Part shown: positions 17,619-27,306 of the stretch, piece by piece | Layout of the letters: each line of letters starts with the position of its first letter | Position numbering within the stretch: position 1 is the first letter of the stretch | Origin: CAVRXZ01 sp963773035 | GTDB taxonomy: Bacteria > Acidobacteriota > Vicinamibacteria > Vicinamibacterales > CAVVIG01 | Length of the DNA stretch: 64,000 bases | Assembly (NCBI GenBank): GCA_963773035.1 | Contig: CAVYZX010000009.1 | Coordinates: 248,001-312,000 of the forward strand | Reading direction: 5' to 3' | Made by a program: the position numbers and the translations under genes | The notes under the pieces: generated by a model | Seen by the model: only the letters and a program-made list of their open reading frames with translations | Database searches by the model: none | Told to the model about the DNA's origin: nothing

Positions 17619-19514
17619 ATGGCTCTCGAATGGTCCACGACTGCGTGGCGCGTGTTCGCCGGTCGTCCGCAGGAATCGGTTTCCGCCTCCCACGTCCACA
17701 CGGCCGGGCGCGCAGCGGTGGCGTCGCTCGCCAATAGCGGATCGGAAAGCACACGATTGGTGCTTGCCTGTGCCCCTGGTCCCGTGCGCAATGCGGCTCC
17801 CCGCTGGCTCGCAGCAGAAGGGTTCGATGTTTCGATCGCGCATGATGGCGACGAAGCGTTGCGTCTGATTCGGGAGCAGCCCCCGTCGATCGCGCTCACC
17901 GATTTGTCGCTTCGCGATTCATCCGGCCGCCTGGTCCTTCACGCGATCCGGGATCTCCCGGCTGCCCAAGGGCTGCCGCTGCTCGTGTTCTGTGCCTCCG
18001 AACGTCTGGTCGATTCCGCCATCGAAGCGGGCGCGACGGATGTGGTGCAGGCGCCATTCAACTGGCGCGCCGCCAGTCTGCGCGCCGCAAGGCTGGCGCG
18101 TTTCCAGCCACACACCGAGGCGCATTTCAGCCGAACCGGTCATGTCGAGGCCGCTACGGGCGACGCGGGTCAGGCGTCACGCGCGGTTCAGCGCGATCCG
18201 GTGACTGATCTGCCGGCTCGTTCGCACTTCGAGGCAGTGGTCGACCGGGCGATCGCATCGGCGCCTGGCGACACACACGGGGTTGTCGCGCTCGTCAACC
18301 TCGATCATTTCGCCACCGCAAAGCGCACGCTCGGCCGGGCAGGGGCGAACGCGATCCTGAAGCAGGTCGCGCAACAAATCACTGCCGCGGTGCGATCCGA
18401 GGAACTGATCGGCCGGGTGTCCGGAGCGTCGATCACGACCGTCGCGAGGCTCGATGGCGAGGTGTTCGGCGTGCTGCTCACGGGCCTGGCGACGCGCGAC
18501 GACGCGGTGAGGAGCGTGCAGCTGCTGCACGATCGGACCGTTCGCACCCTGGCAGAGATCGACGGCGGGTACGCGCTCACCGCCAGCGCCGGCGCAGCCA
18601 TTGCCCCCTCTGACGGCCGGACGGCGGAAGCGCTCCTCCTTCGAGCCGACCTCGGGTTGGACCAGGCGAAGATGGCCGGCGGTGCGGTGCGATTTCACAA
18701 CGAAGCGAACTATCAGCACCATGCCGGATCGCTGCCCATCCACCGCTGTCTGTTGACGGCGCTCGCGCGGGGCGAACTGCATCTGCACTATCAGCCGCTG
18801 ATCGATCGACGTGAAGGGCGCGTGACCGCGGCCGAGGCGTTGCTGCGGTGGGATTCGCCTGAACTGGGACGTGTCGCACCAGCGACGTTCGTTCCGGTCG
18901 CCGAAGAATCGGGGCTGATGGTCCAGGTGGGCACCTGGGTGCTCGGCCAAGCCTGCCGCCAGCTCCGCACCTGGATCAATCAGGGACTTCCGGCGATTCG
19001 CATGTGCGTCAACGTGTCGCTGTGTCAGCTGGTTCGCTCCGACCTCGTTCGGGTCGTCCGCGAGACCCTCGCGGAAACCGGGATCGAACCCGGCCTGCTG
19101 GAGCTGGAGATCAGCGAGCGCGGCGTGTTCCACAGCGATCCCGAAATCCTGCGCCAGCTTCACGAGCTCAAGAAGCTCGGCGTCCGCTTGTCACTCGATG
19201 ACTTCGGTACGGGCAACTCGGCGATCGCATGCGTCAAACACTTTCCCATCGACACCATCAAGATCGATCGGTCGTTCGTATCGGGTGTGACCAGCTCGGC
19301 GAGCGACGCCGCCATCGCCGGGGCCACGATCGCCATGGCCCGGCAGCTGGGCCTCGACATCGTGGCGGAAGGTGTGGAGCAGGGCGCCCAGCTCGAATTC
19401 CTTAGTCGTCACGGCTGTGAAAACTACCAGGGATACTTCTTCTCGGAGCCAATCGCAGCCACGGTGTTCGGCGAACTCCTTGCAAAATGGCGACTTCCCG
19501 AATCGGGCGAATGA
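17619..19514 (+). CDS. c-di-GMP phosphodiesterase: pseudo-receiver, degenerate GGDEF, intact EAL
   Basis: A 631-residue cytoplasmic protein. Residues about 47-165 resemble a receiver domain with the phosphoacceptor Asp in ALTDLSL, but the N-terminal acidic pair is replaced (LACAPG) and the conserved Lys is Ala (QAPF). Residues about 190-350 are a GGDEF fold whose signature reads LDGEVFG, so cyclase activity is unlikely. Residues about 370-620 form an EAL domain with AEALLRW, NVS, EISE, SLDDFGTG, KIDRSFV and AEGVEQ all present, so it should hydrolyse c-di-GMP. ATG 17619 follows GAGGAG at a rather wide spacing. It directly follows the subtilase gene. Confidence 0.88.
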   Translation: MALEWSTTAWRVFAGRPQESVSASHVHTAGRAAVASLANSGSESTRLVLACAPGPVRNAAPRWLAAEGFDVSIAHDGDEALRLIREQPPSIALTDLSLRDSSGRLVLHAIRDLPAAQGLPLLVFCASERLVDSAIEAGATDVVQAPFNWRAASLRAARLARFQPHTEAHFSRTGHVEAATGDAGQASRAVQRDPVTDLPARSHFEAVVDRAIASAPGDTHGVVALVNLDHFATAKRTLGRAGANAILKQVAQQITAAVRSEELIGRVSGASITTVARLDGEVFGVLLTGLATRDDAVRSVQLLHDRTVRTLAEIDGGYALTASAGAAIAPSDGRTAEALLLRADLGLDQAKMAGGAVRFHNEANYQHHAGSLPIHRCLLTALARGELHLHYQPLIDRREGRVTAAEALLRWDSPELGRVAPATFVPVAEESGLMVQVGTWVLGQACRQLRTWINQGLPAIRMCVNVSLCQLVRSDLVRVVRETLAETGIEPGLLELEISERGVFHSDPEILRQLHELKKLGVRLSLDDFGTGNSAIACVKHFPIDTIKIDRSFVSGVTSSASDAAIAGATIAMARQLGLDIVAEGVEQGAQLEFLSRHGCENYQGYFFSEPIAATVFGELLAKWRLPESGE

Positions 19515-19619
19515 CGGTCGTCGTGGTTCAGGCTCTGGAAAGCTCGCCGTGATGAGAGCCGATACCCCGGGTATGACCCATGTCGACGGGGACCCAATCC
19601 CAAAGATCTCCGTGTGGCG

Positions 19620-19735
19620 CAGGCCTACCCGCCTCCGCTCGCTTGGCGGAATTCTCGCGGGCTTCGGCGAGGTCTCGCCGGAGCGCAAAGCGCGAAGGCG
19701 GACAGGCCTGCCGCCGCGGGGCTAAAGCGCCGCGC
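19620..19735. repeat. Dispersed palindromic repeat, copy b
   Basis: GCTTCGGCGAG at 19661-19671 is followed by the near-complement TCTCGCCGGAGC, flanked by CCGCCTCCGC and GCGAAGGCGG. It occupies most of the space between the EAL gene and the Reg_prop gene and shares its core words with the element at 12158-12228. Confidence 0.65.
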
Positions 19736-19750
19736 CACGGTATTGAAACC

Positions 19751-22700
19751 ATGAGGGTCACGAGATCGCTCGGCAGGCTCGTCCGGGTAGGCCTCTGCGC
19801 CGCGGCCTTGGCCGCCGCGACGGTGGATCGGCCGGCGTCCGCCATGCCCGCGAGGCCCATTCGTTTCACGCGCCTGTCGCTCGAACAGGGGCTGTCGCAG
19901 TCGACCGTGCTCTGCATGTTCCAGGACAGCCGCGGCTACATCTGGCTTGGCACCGAAGACGGGCTGAATCGCTTCGATGGCATCAAGTTCACTGTTTACA
20001 AGAACGATCCCGCCGACGCATCGTCTCTTCCCAGCAATTTCGTGTGGGCAATCGACGAAGACGCTCAGGGAAATCTCTGGATCGCGACTGACGGGGAAGG
20101 TCTCGTGAAATGGGACCGGACTCTGAACCGGTTCGTGAGACGCGCCGATATCTCCAGCCGTTATATCCGCACGCTGCGCTTCGGACCTGACGGTGCGCTC
20201 TGGATCGGCACGCGCGATGCGGGACTCGATCGATTGGACGTCACGACCGGCAAACTCACACACTTCGGCCAGAATCCAGACGACCCGGGCTCGCTCAGTG
20301 ACAACCGCATCTACGTCCTGCACGTGGACACCCGCGGCCGACTGTGGGTCGGTACGGACGCGGGTCTCAACCTGCTCGATGCCGAACGCGGGACGTTTGC
20401 CCGCTTCCTGCACGACCCGCAGAATCCATCGAGCCTCAGCCAGGATCGAATCAGATCGGTCTACGCCGACGATTCCGGGATCGTGTGGGTCGGCACGCAT
20501 GGAAGCGGTCTGAACCGTCTGGATCCTGCGACCGGACGGAGCGAGCATTTCCAACGCGACCCGCGCGATCCGGACAGCCTGGCCAACGATCAGGTGCGCG
20601 CGATCTTCCGCGACCGTGGCGGCCGCCTCTGGGTGGGCACGACTGGCGGCCTCGACTTGTTCGATGCGGAGCGGCGGCGATTCATCCACTATCAGCACGA
20701 TGACAGCCCGACGACGCTCGGCGACAACGCGATCATGACGATTGGGCAGGACCGGAGTGGCCTCCTCTGGGTCGGCACGCGTCTCGGCGGCGTCCACAAC
20801 TGGAACCCCCTCAGCTGGCAGTTCGGGCATGTCGCGCCTGATCTGAAGGGCCCGGATGGATTGGCTTCGGGAAACGTGACGGCGTTTGCCGAGGACCCCG
20901 GCGGCAGGCTGTGGGTGGGCACGTTTGGCGGCGGCCTCCACGTGATGAATCGCGTGACAGGCAGGATGACGCGATACCTCAACAAGCCGAACGACGACGC
21001 AAGTCTCAGCAGCGACCGCGTCACGGCGCTCGTCTACAGTCACGAGGGGGCGATGTGGGTCGGCACGCTCGACGGCGGGCTGAGCCGGTTCGATCCGGAC
21101 CTTAGAACGTTCGCTCGGTTCCGGCACAATCCGTCCCGCGGCGACAGTCTCGGCGCCGACGGCGTCATGACGATGTTCGAGGACGACCGCGGGACATTGT
21201 GGATCGGGACCTTCGGGGAAGGCTTGGATCGCTTCGACCGCGCGACCGGCATCTTCGAACACTTCCGGCACGTGCCGGACGATCCTGCCAGCCTCAGCGG
21301 CGATCGGATCACCAGCATCGCCGGCGCGGTGGACGGTCGATTGTGGGTGGGCACGGATGGCGGCGGACTCAATCTGTTCGACCCGCGCTCGGGCAGGTCG
21401 CGACGGTATTTACACGAGCAGAACCGGCGCGACAGCCTTCCCTCCGATGTGGTGTACGCCTTGTTCGTCGACGCCGCGGGCGGACTCTGGGTGGGGACGC
21501 GAGCGGGCCTTTCGTTTCTGCCACCGCGATCCGAATCGTTCCGGACCTACACGAGCCGGCAGGGACTGGCAAACGACGTCATTTACGGCATCAGATCGGA
21601 CGAAGCCGGGCGTCTCTGGCTGAGCACGAACAACGGCCTCTCGATGTTCGAGCCGCGTCGTGGCACCTTCAAGAACTACCGCGCCTCGCACGGCCTGCAG
21701 GCCAACGAGTTCAATTTCGGCGCCTCGTATCGAAGTCCCACAGGCGAATTGTTCTTTGGCGGCAATAACGGCTTCAACGGCTTCTTCCCTGAACGTCTGG
21801 CACACAACGAGACGGCACCGCCCGTCGTCCTGACGCGCGTGACGAAGAACTACAGCCCACTCGACGGTCCGGCCGATCAGGTGTCCCGCGTTCATCTCGA
21901 GTTCCGGGACCGGATCATCGTGTTCGAATTCGCGGCGCTCGACTACACGGCGCCCGACCGTAACCGGATCGCGTACAAGCTCGAAGGTTTCGATCAGGAT
22001 TGGGTCGAGACGGACAGCTCTCAGGCCACCTACACGCAGCTGAAGGCGGGCCACTACGTGTTCCGGGTGCGCGGCGCCAACAATGACGGCGTCTGGAACC
22101 AAAACGGGCTCTCGGTCGCGGTGGACGTCGATGCCGCGCCGTGGGCGACGCCGTGGGCCTGGGGCGCGTATTTGCTGGTCGGCTGCGGATGCGTGGCTGG
22201 CGCCGTCCGGTCGCAGCAGCGCAAAGTCGCACGACAGGTCGCGTACGGCCACCTCCTCGAGCAGCGGGTGCAGGAGCGAACGCTGGAACTGCAAAAGGCG
22301 AATGAGGAGCTCGCCAAGGCCAGCATCACCGATTCGCTGACCGGGCTGGCGAACCGTCGATTCCTGAGCGAGTACGTCGAAAAGGAAATTTCCCTCCTTC
22401 ACCGCCGCTACCGCGAGATCGACCGCCACGGCATCACGCAGGAATCGCTCGACATTGGCTTCATGATGATCGATCTGGACAACTTCAAGTCGATCAACGA
22501 CTCGAGCGGTCATTCGGCAGGAGACGAAGTGCTGCGGCAGCTGCGCGACATTCTGCGCGAGTGCTGCCGGGAATCCGACATCGTGATTCGCTGGGGAGGC
22601 GATGAATTCCTGATTGTGGCGCGGGACACGGATCTCGAGCGGATGGGCGAGCTGGCGGGTCGCATCCGCCGCCGCCTTTCCGCGCACGTGTTCGACATCG

Positions 22701-22987
22701 CCGATGCCCAGACGGTGCACACGACCTGCTCGATCGGGTTCGCATGCTACCCGTTCAACCACGAGTGTCTCGATGCGCTCAGCTGGGAACAGGTCATCAG
22801 CGTGGCGGATCGCGCGCTGTACGCGGCCAAGGCCAGCGGCCGCAACGCCTGGGTCGGAATCTCCGCGAACGACGACACCCCGGTCGGCGGTCTCTTTGCG
22901 GCGATTTCAAGCTGCGCGGGGAACCTGGTCGCCGAAGGAAAACTCAACATCCTGACCAGCCTGGAAGGACGGCCAATAATCTGGTAG
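19751..22987 (+). CDS. Two-propeller (Reg_prop/Y_Y_Y) membrane receptor with diguanylate cyclase domain
   Basis: A 1078-residue transmembrane sensor. A signal peptide precedes about a dozen Reg_prop blades (residues 40-680; recurring LWVGT, GLNRFD and LSxDxI words), then a Y_Y_Y domain (about 690-790), one transmembrane helix (about 797-818), a short coiled coil and a GGDEF domain (about 860-1040). RWGGDEF near 946 is intact, and RESD five residues before it is the product-inhibition I-site, so it should make c-di-GMP under feedback. The architecture matches hybrid sensors for polysaccharide breakdown products, with GGDEF in place of the histidine kinase. ATG 19751 is chosen because it begins the signal peptide; upstream frame is repeat DNA. 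Confidence 0.88.
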   Translation: MRVTRSLGRLVRVGLCAAALAAATVDRPASAMPARPIRFTRLSLEQGLSQSTVLCMFQDSRGYIWLGTEDGLNRFDGIKFTVYKNDPADASSLPSNFVWAIDEDAQGNLWIATDGEGLVKWDRTLNRFVRRADISSRYIRTLRFGPDGALWIGTRDAGLDRLDVTTGKLTHFGQNPDDPGSLSDNRIYVLHVDTRGRLWVGTDAGLNLLDAERGTFARFLHDPQNPSSLSQDRIRSVYADDSGIVWVGTHGSGLNRLDPATGRSEHFQRDPRDPDSLANDQVRAIFRDRGGRLWVGTTGGLDLFDAERRRFIHYQHDDSPTTLGDNAIMTIGQDRSGLLWVGTRLGGVHNWNPLSWQFGHVAPDLKGPDGLASGNVTAFAEDPGGRLWVGTFGGGLHVMNRVTGRMTRYLNKPNDDASLSSDRVTALVYSHEGAMWVGTLDGGLSRFDPDLRTFARFRHNPSRGDSLGADGVMTMFEDDRGTLWIGTFGEGLDRFDRATGIFEHFRHVPDDPASLSGDRITSIAGAVDGRLWVGTDGGGLNLFDPRSGRSRRYLHEQNRRDSLPSDVVYALFVDAAGGLWVGTRAGLSFLPPRSESFRTYTSRQGLANDVIYGIRSDEAGRLWLSTNNGLSMFEPRRGTFKNYRASHGLQANEFNFGASYRSPTGELFFGGNNGFNGFFPERLAHNETAPPVVLTRVTKNYSPLDGPADQVSRVHLEFRDRIIVFEFAALDYTAPDRNRIAYKLEGFDQDWVETDSSQATYTQLKAGHYVFRVRGANNDGVWNQNGLSVAVDVDAAPWATPWAWGAYLLVGCGCVAGAVRSQQRKVARQVAYGHLLEQRVQERTLELQKANEELAKASITDSLTGLANRRFLSEYVEKEISLLHRRYREIDRHGITQESLDIGFMMIDLDNFKSINDSSGHSAGDEVLRQLRDILRECCRESDIVIRWGGDEFLIVARDTDLERMGELAGRIRRRLSAHVFDIADAQTVHTTCSIGFACYPFNHECLDALSWEQVISVADRALYAAKASGRNAWVGISANDDTPVGGLFAAISSCAGNLVAEGKLNILTSLEGRPIIW

Positions 22988-22995
22988 TCGTCCTT

Positions 22996-24528
22996 TCATG
23001 CCTGTGGCACAGGCGGAACCGTCATCGTCGGTGAGAGTGCCGGACGGCGCTTGTGCCAATCGGTCGCCTGTTCGAACGCCCGTGCGAGCGCGAGAATTCT
23101 TCGTTCCGAAAAGTGTGGGCCCGCGAACGTCAGGCCGATCGGTAAGCCCGACTGGCTGAATCCACACGGGACCGTCACAGCCGGGATGCCGTACACGTTG
23201 AGCGGCTGTGTGTTGGCAACCATCTCCGTTGGCGCTCTGCCGATGCCTTCGCGCGCGGCCTTAATCAAGTCACTGAGCAACGGCGGCAAGATGCGCATGG
23301 TCGGCAGCACGACGACGTCCACGTCGGCAAACGCGTCGTCTATGGTGCGACGAAGTAGCTCGAGGCTCCATTTCGCGCGAACGTAGTCCGCGGCTGAAGC
23401 GGCGGACTTGGAAAGGCTTTCCACCCGGCGGCTCTGCGGCGGCATGTACCGTCTCGCTGCACGCTTGAAGTACTGTTCATGGTACGCGTAGGTCTCTCCT
23501 AGGTCGCCCACATTGCCCACATCGATGAAGCTGGGCAGCACGACATCCTTCGTGCTCTTTGTCAGCTTGGCCAATACGGTCAACGCCTCCTGCACGGCGT
23601 GCGCAACCTCCGCGTCGAGGCGGTCGTAGAAATACGCAGGGATTCCCAATCGAAAACCATTCACGGGCTGACTCAACGCGGCCGCGTAGTCTTCCTTCGG
23701 ATGCTCGACACTCGTGATGTCGAGTTTGTCGTAGCCCGCGATGATATTGAGCAGGAGAGCCGTGTCCTCGACGGTGCGCGTCATCGGTCCGCAGTGGTCG
23801 AGGGAGAGCGTGAGCGGTACGATGCCGCGAATCGGCACGAGCCCGTAAGTGGGTTTGAGCCCGACGATGCCGCAGAACGAAGCCGGGATGCGGACCGATC
23901 CCGCCGTGTCCGTGCCCAACGCCCCGAAGCATAGCTCGGCGGCAACCGCTGCGCCGGAACCGGAGGAGGAGCCGCCCGTATTGTGCGCGAGCGACCAAGG
24001 ATTTCGCGCCGGACCGAAGTACGACGTCTCACCGGCCCCCATGGCGAACTCTTGCAGATTGGTTTTCCCGATGATGACTGCACCGGCGGCTTTGAGTCGG
24101 GCGACAACAGGTGCGTCCTGCGCGGGCACCCAATCCTCGAACACCGCACTGCCGGCCGTCGTCCGAGCATCCGCAGTGTCGATGTTGTCCTTGAGGGCGA
24201 TCGGAATGCCGTGAAGCGGGCCGCGCGATTTTCGCGATTTGAGCTCGGCGTCCAGTGTGTGGGCCTGCGCGAGTGCTTGCTCCTTCATGACGGTGATGAA
24301 CGCGTCGAGCTTGGAGTCGTATGTCGCGATGCGAGCGAGACAGGCTTCCGTGAGCTGCACCGAGGTCACTCCGCCGGAACGGAGTTTGGCCGACGCTTCC
24401 GCGAGAGTGAGCGTTGTAAATGTGCCCGCCGATCCATCCGCGACGGCGGCGACGCCAAGTTCCGGCAGTGCAAAGCCGGCAAGCGCGCCCGGGACTAACG
24501 CTGTGAACTCGCGCCGGGTGAGCTTCAT
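22996..24528 (-). CDS. Exported amidase (amidase-signature family)
   Basis: A 510-residue amidase-signature enzyme. The Ser-cisSer-Lys triad is visible: Lys in PIALKDNIDTADARTT, the Gly/Ser-rich GGSSSGSGAAVAA and the nucleophile segment GTDTAGSVRIPASFCG. The N-terminus (TRREFTALVPGALAG) is a twin-arginine-like signal, so it probably acts outside the cytoplasm. That argues against a GatA role, although the fold is the same. The ATG at 24528 has an AGGAGG site upstream. It is convergent with the GGDEF receptor and divergent from the DUF4159 gene. Substrate is unknown; amide or peptide scavenging is possible. Confidence 0.88.
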   Translation of the reverse strand: MKLTRREFTALVPGALAGFALPELGVAAVADGSAGTFTTLTLAEASAKLRSGGVTSVQLTEACLARIATYDSKLDAFITVMKEQALAQAHTLDAELKSRKSRGPLHGIPIALKDNIDTADARTTAGSAVFEDWVPAQDAPVVARLKAAGAVIIGKTNLQEFAMGAGETSYFGPARNPWSLAHNTGGSSSGSGAAVAAELCFGALGTDTAGSVRIPASFCGIVGLKPTYGLVPIRGIVPLTLSLDHCGPMTRTVEDTALLLNIIAGYDKLDITSVEHPKEDYAAALSQPVNGFRLGIPAYFYDRLDAEVAHAVQEALTVLAKLTKSTKDVVLPSFIDVGNVGDLGETYAYHEQYFKRAARRYMPPQSRRVESLSKSAASAADYVRAKWSLELLRRTIDDAFADVDVVVLPTMRILPPLLSDLIKAAREGIGRAPTEMVANTQPLNVYGIPAVTVPCGFSQSGLPIGLTFAGPHFSERRILALARAFEQATDWHKRRPALSPTMTVPPVPQA

Positions 24529-24667
24529 GAGAGTCCTCCTATGTGCGGATGGCCCCAGATGATAGTCCCAACGGCTCGCGTTGACACAGCTTCGCGAACA
24601 AGCGTGAAGTGTCTCCTCGTGGGCGCGCCATCGGCCGAATGGCAGGTCGATCGAGCATAATATCGTC

Positions 24668-25432
24668 GTGACCCGGTGGCTTCGGATCCTTGCGCTTGGC
24701 GTGGTGAGCGCGACGAGCGCGTCGGCACAGTTCGAAGGGCCGCGTTCTCGAACGCAGGCGCCCGCTTACAGCCACGAGGTGGACTACGACGGCCGCTTCA
24801 CGTTCGTGCGGCTGCGCTGGCGTAGCGACGGCCGCTTCCGTGGCGGCTGGGCGTCAGCTTGGGATCATGATTACCCGCGCGCGGAGCAGCACCTCTCGCA
24901 GATCCTCCGTGAGCTTACCTACCTCGACATCCGCCAGGACGGCAGCCGCATCCTGACCCTCGACGATCCTGAGCTGTTTCAGTATCCGATCGCTTACATG
25001 TGGGAACCAGGCTTCTGGACCCTGACTGACAGCGAGGCCGAGTCGTTTCGCGCCTATCTATTGAAAGGCGGTTTCGCCGTCTTCGAGGATTTCGACGGTG
25101 CGGCGCAGTGGGCGAATTTCGAGGCGCAGATGCGGCGGGTCCTGCCCGATGGTCGGTTCGTCAAGCTCGATCGGTCACACCGCATCTTCGACACGTTCTT
25201 CCAGATTCAAGACATCGACGCCATCGTCCATCCCATGACGCGCATCCGTCCCAGCTATTACGGCATCTTCGAGGACAACGATCCATCGAAGCGGCTGATG
25301 GTGATGACCAACTTCGACAACGACGTGCCCGAGTACTGGGAGTGGTCGGGCGAAGGATTCTTCCCCTTCGACACCTCGAACGAAGCCTACAAGCTCGGCG
25401 TGAACTACCTGATCTACGGACTCACCCACTAA
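24668..25432 (+). CDS. DUF4159-domain exported protein
   Basis: A 254-residue protein starting with GTG at 24668, followed by a short signal peptide ending near SASAQ. It then reads FTFVRLRW, AWDHDYPRAEQHLSQILREL, YMWEPGFWTLTDSEAESFR, LLKGGFAVFEDFDG and NYLIYGLTH. This is the DUF4159 pattern, with the flavodoxin-like or GATase-like fold often found near AAA ATPases and VWFA proteins. Here those partners are absent nearby. The function is unknown. The 139-base spacer to the amidase gene must hold both promoters. Confidence 0.82.
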   Translation: MTRWLRILALGVVSATSASAQFEGPRSRTQAPAYSHEVDYDGRFTFVRLRWRSDGRFRGGWASAWDHDYPRAEQHLSQILRELTYLDIRQDGSRILTLDDPELFQYPIAYMWEPGFWTLTDSEAESFRAYLLKGGFAVFEDFDGAAQWANFEAQMRRVLPDGRFVKLDRSHRIFDTFFQIQDIDAIVHPMTRIRPSYYGIFEDNDPSKRLMVMTNFDNDVPEYWEWSGEGFFPFDTSNEAYKLGVNYLIYGLTH

Positions 25433-25437
25433 CAGAA

Positions 25438-25482
25438 CTTAAAAGTTGAAAGTGGAAAAGTGGAAAAGTAAGTTGAAAAGTA
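25438..25482. repeat. Purine-rich tandem repeat, AAAGTGG type, copy 2
   Basis: Units such as AAAGTTG, AAAGTGG and AAAAGTGG follow directly behind the DUF4159 stop codon. This is the same family as 13521-13563, in the same position relative to an upstream stop. Confidence 0.75.
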
Positions 25483-25521
25483 GGGGGTACGACTCTTCTT
25501 ACTGGAGAGGGGGCGAGAGCG

Positions 25522-27156
25522 ATGAGAAGCCACATCGGGCACCGGACGGTAGCAGTTTTCGTCCTCGTGACGGCACCTGCCGTTGTTGGTTATTCGCAGG
25601 AGACGACGCGCCTGTCTCCGGCGGATTGCGCACCGCTGAAAGACTTTTCGATCCCGGCATCCGCGATTGGCCTGCCGACGTCCGGCGCCCTCGTTCAAAC
25701 GGCCGTCGCCGTCGGGGCTGCGGATCAGGGAAATGCCAATGGCGATTTCTGCAAGGTCGTTGGGATCGTCAAGCCGAAGAACTCAACCTCGCCGAATCTC
25801 GAATTCGAAGTGAATCTGCCATACAACTGGAACGGGCGCGCGTTGCAGATGGGCGGCGGCGGCTACGACGGATCGCTGGTGACCGGTCTCACTCCATTCA
25901 CACTGCAGCCCGCGAACACGCCCACGCCACTCAAACAGGGCTTCGTCACGCTGGGCAGCGACGGCGGTCATAAGGGGGCTCAAGGCTTCGATGGCAGCTT
26001 CGGCATGGATGACGAAGCGCTGAGCAATTTCGGCAAGGAGTCGGTGAAGAAAGCGCACGACGCAGCGATGGCAGTCATTCGTAAGGCCTACGGCCGTCCG
26101 CCCGAGCGTTTCTACTTCATTGGCGGTTCACAAGGAGGCCATGAAGCGCTCGACGCGGCGGCGCGGTACTCGCAGGACTACGACGGAGTGGTGGCCAACT
26201 ATCCCGCCTACAACGTCACGATGTTGCACCTGGGTTCGCTGAACGTGGGCAGCGCTCTGTTCGCCAGTAACGGCGCGGGCTGGATGGACGCCAAGCACAC
26301 CAAGCTTCTGACCGACGCCGTCTACGCAAAGTGCGACGACCTCGATGGCGTGAAGGACAGCATCATCAGCAATATCGCTGCGTGCAATGCCGCATTTGAC
26401 GTCAAGGCGCTTCGCTGTCCTGACGGAGGCTCAGGCGAGAGCTGCCTTTCGGACGCACAGCTGCGGGCGGTTGGAATCATCAATTCGGAATACAAGCCAG
26501 GCGTGACGATCGCGGGCGCAGATCGATTTCCAAAATGGGCGTTGCTTGAAGGTGCGCTGTTCGCTGACCGGTCCAACTTCGGTGAGACTCCGCAACCAGC
26601 GAATCCGCTGTCGGGAAAAGAGCCACTCCTGTACCGTGCGGGAGATCAAACGGTGAAGTTCATCATCACGCGCGATCCGAAGTTCGATCCGCTTCAATTC
26701 GATCCAAAGAAGTATCAGTCGCGCATCGCCACCGTTGCGTCGATCATGGACGTCACCGATGTGAGCCTCGAGCCGTTCCGCGCGAAAGGCGGAAAGATCA
26801 TCATGACTCACGGCACGGTGGACGACTTCATCACGCCGCACAATTCAATCGCATATTACAAGAAGCAGGTCGCGGAGTTCGGACAGTCGCGGCTCGACAG
26901 TTTCATGCGCTTCTACGTGATCCCCGGATTCGGCCACGGCTTCGGTCCGTTCAACGCGAAAATCGACAGCCTCACAGCGCTGCAGAAGTGGGTCGAGAAG
27001 GGTCAACCGCCGACCGGCTTGATTGCCGTCGACGGCAATCAAGGCCCGAATGTCGGACGTTCACGACCACTGTGCGAGTGGCCAACATGGCCAAAGTTCA
27101 CCGGCAAGCCCGGCGCGGAGAACTCATCGGCGAGTTTCACCTGCGTGGATAAGTAA
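25522..27156 (+). CDS. Tannase/feruloyl esterase family secreted hydrolase
   Basis: A 544-residue secreted alpha/beta hydrolase of the tannase family, which cleaves ester bonds of plant phenolics. A signal peptide (1-26) precedes CAPLKDFSIPASAIGLPT. The nucleophile elbow is GGSQGGHEALDAA near residue 203. The Asp is likely in HGTVDDFITPHNS near 435 and the His in IPGFGHGFG near 470. The lid shows the typical CDDLDGVKDSIISN (calcium-binding in relatives) and CLSDAQL. Length is normal for the family. The start ATG 25522 follows GGAGAGGGGGCGAGAG. Exact substrate cannot be told. Confidence 0.9.
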   Translation: MRSHIGHRTVAVFVLVTAPAVVGYSQETTRLSPADCAPLKDFSIPASAIGLPTSGALVQTAVAVGAADQGNANGDFCKVVGIVKPKNSTSPNLEFEVNLPYNWNGRALQMGGGGYDGSLVTGLTPFTLQPANTPTPLKQGFVTLGSDGGHKGAQGFDGSFGMDDEALSNFGKESVKKAHDAAMAVIRKAYGRPPERFYFIGGSQGGHEALDAAARYSQDYDGVVANYPAYNVTMLHLGSLNVGSALFASNGAGWMDAKHTKLLTDAVYAKCDDLDGVKDSIISNIAACNAAFDVKALRCPDGGSGESCLSDAQLRAVGIINSEYKPGVTIAGADRFPKWALLEGALFADRSNFGETPQPANPLSGKEPLLYRAGDQTVKFIITRDPKFDPLQFDPKKYQSRIATVASIMDVTDVSLEPFRAKGGKIIMTHGTVDDFITPHNSIAYYKKQVAEFGQSRLDSFMRFYVIPGFGHGFGPFNAKIDSLTALQKWVEKGQPPTGLIAVDGNQGPNVGRSRPLCEWPTWPKFTGKPGAENSSASFTCVDK

Positions 27157-27228
27157 AGAAGTTCAGTTTCAGTCGTGTTTCACTCTGCGTTAAGAGGCGC
27201 GGCAGAGATTGCCTTGCGGTGCCGGCAA

Positions 27229-27256
27229 ACCACGAATAACGAAGGCCACGAAGGCA
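27229..27256. repeat. Short dispersed repeat CCACGAATAACGAAGG
   Basis: ACCACGAATAACGAAGG is followed at once by the related CCACGAAGGCA. It lies in the 150-base gap between the convergent esterase and phosphoesterase genes. I see no other copy in this window; membership of a dispersed family is inferred from its form. Confidence 0.4.
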
Positions 27257-27306
27257 TGCATACCTTATTGGATCGAACAGGCGCGCCGGGTAGCCTTTGA
27301 GAACGT

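Noticed and set aside
15895..22987. A defence system built on the subtilase and nucleotide-signal genes
   Set aside because: The EAL and GGDEF proteins have ordinary c-di-GMP motifs, and no nuclease, effector or CARF/SAVED-like domain is nearby.
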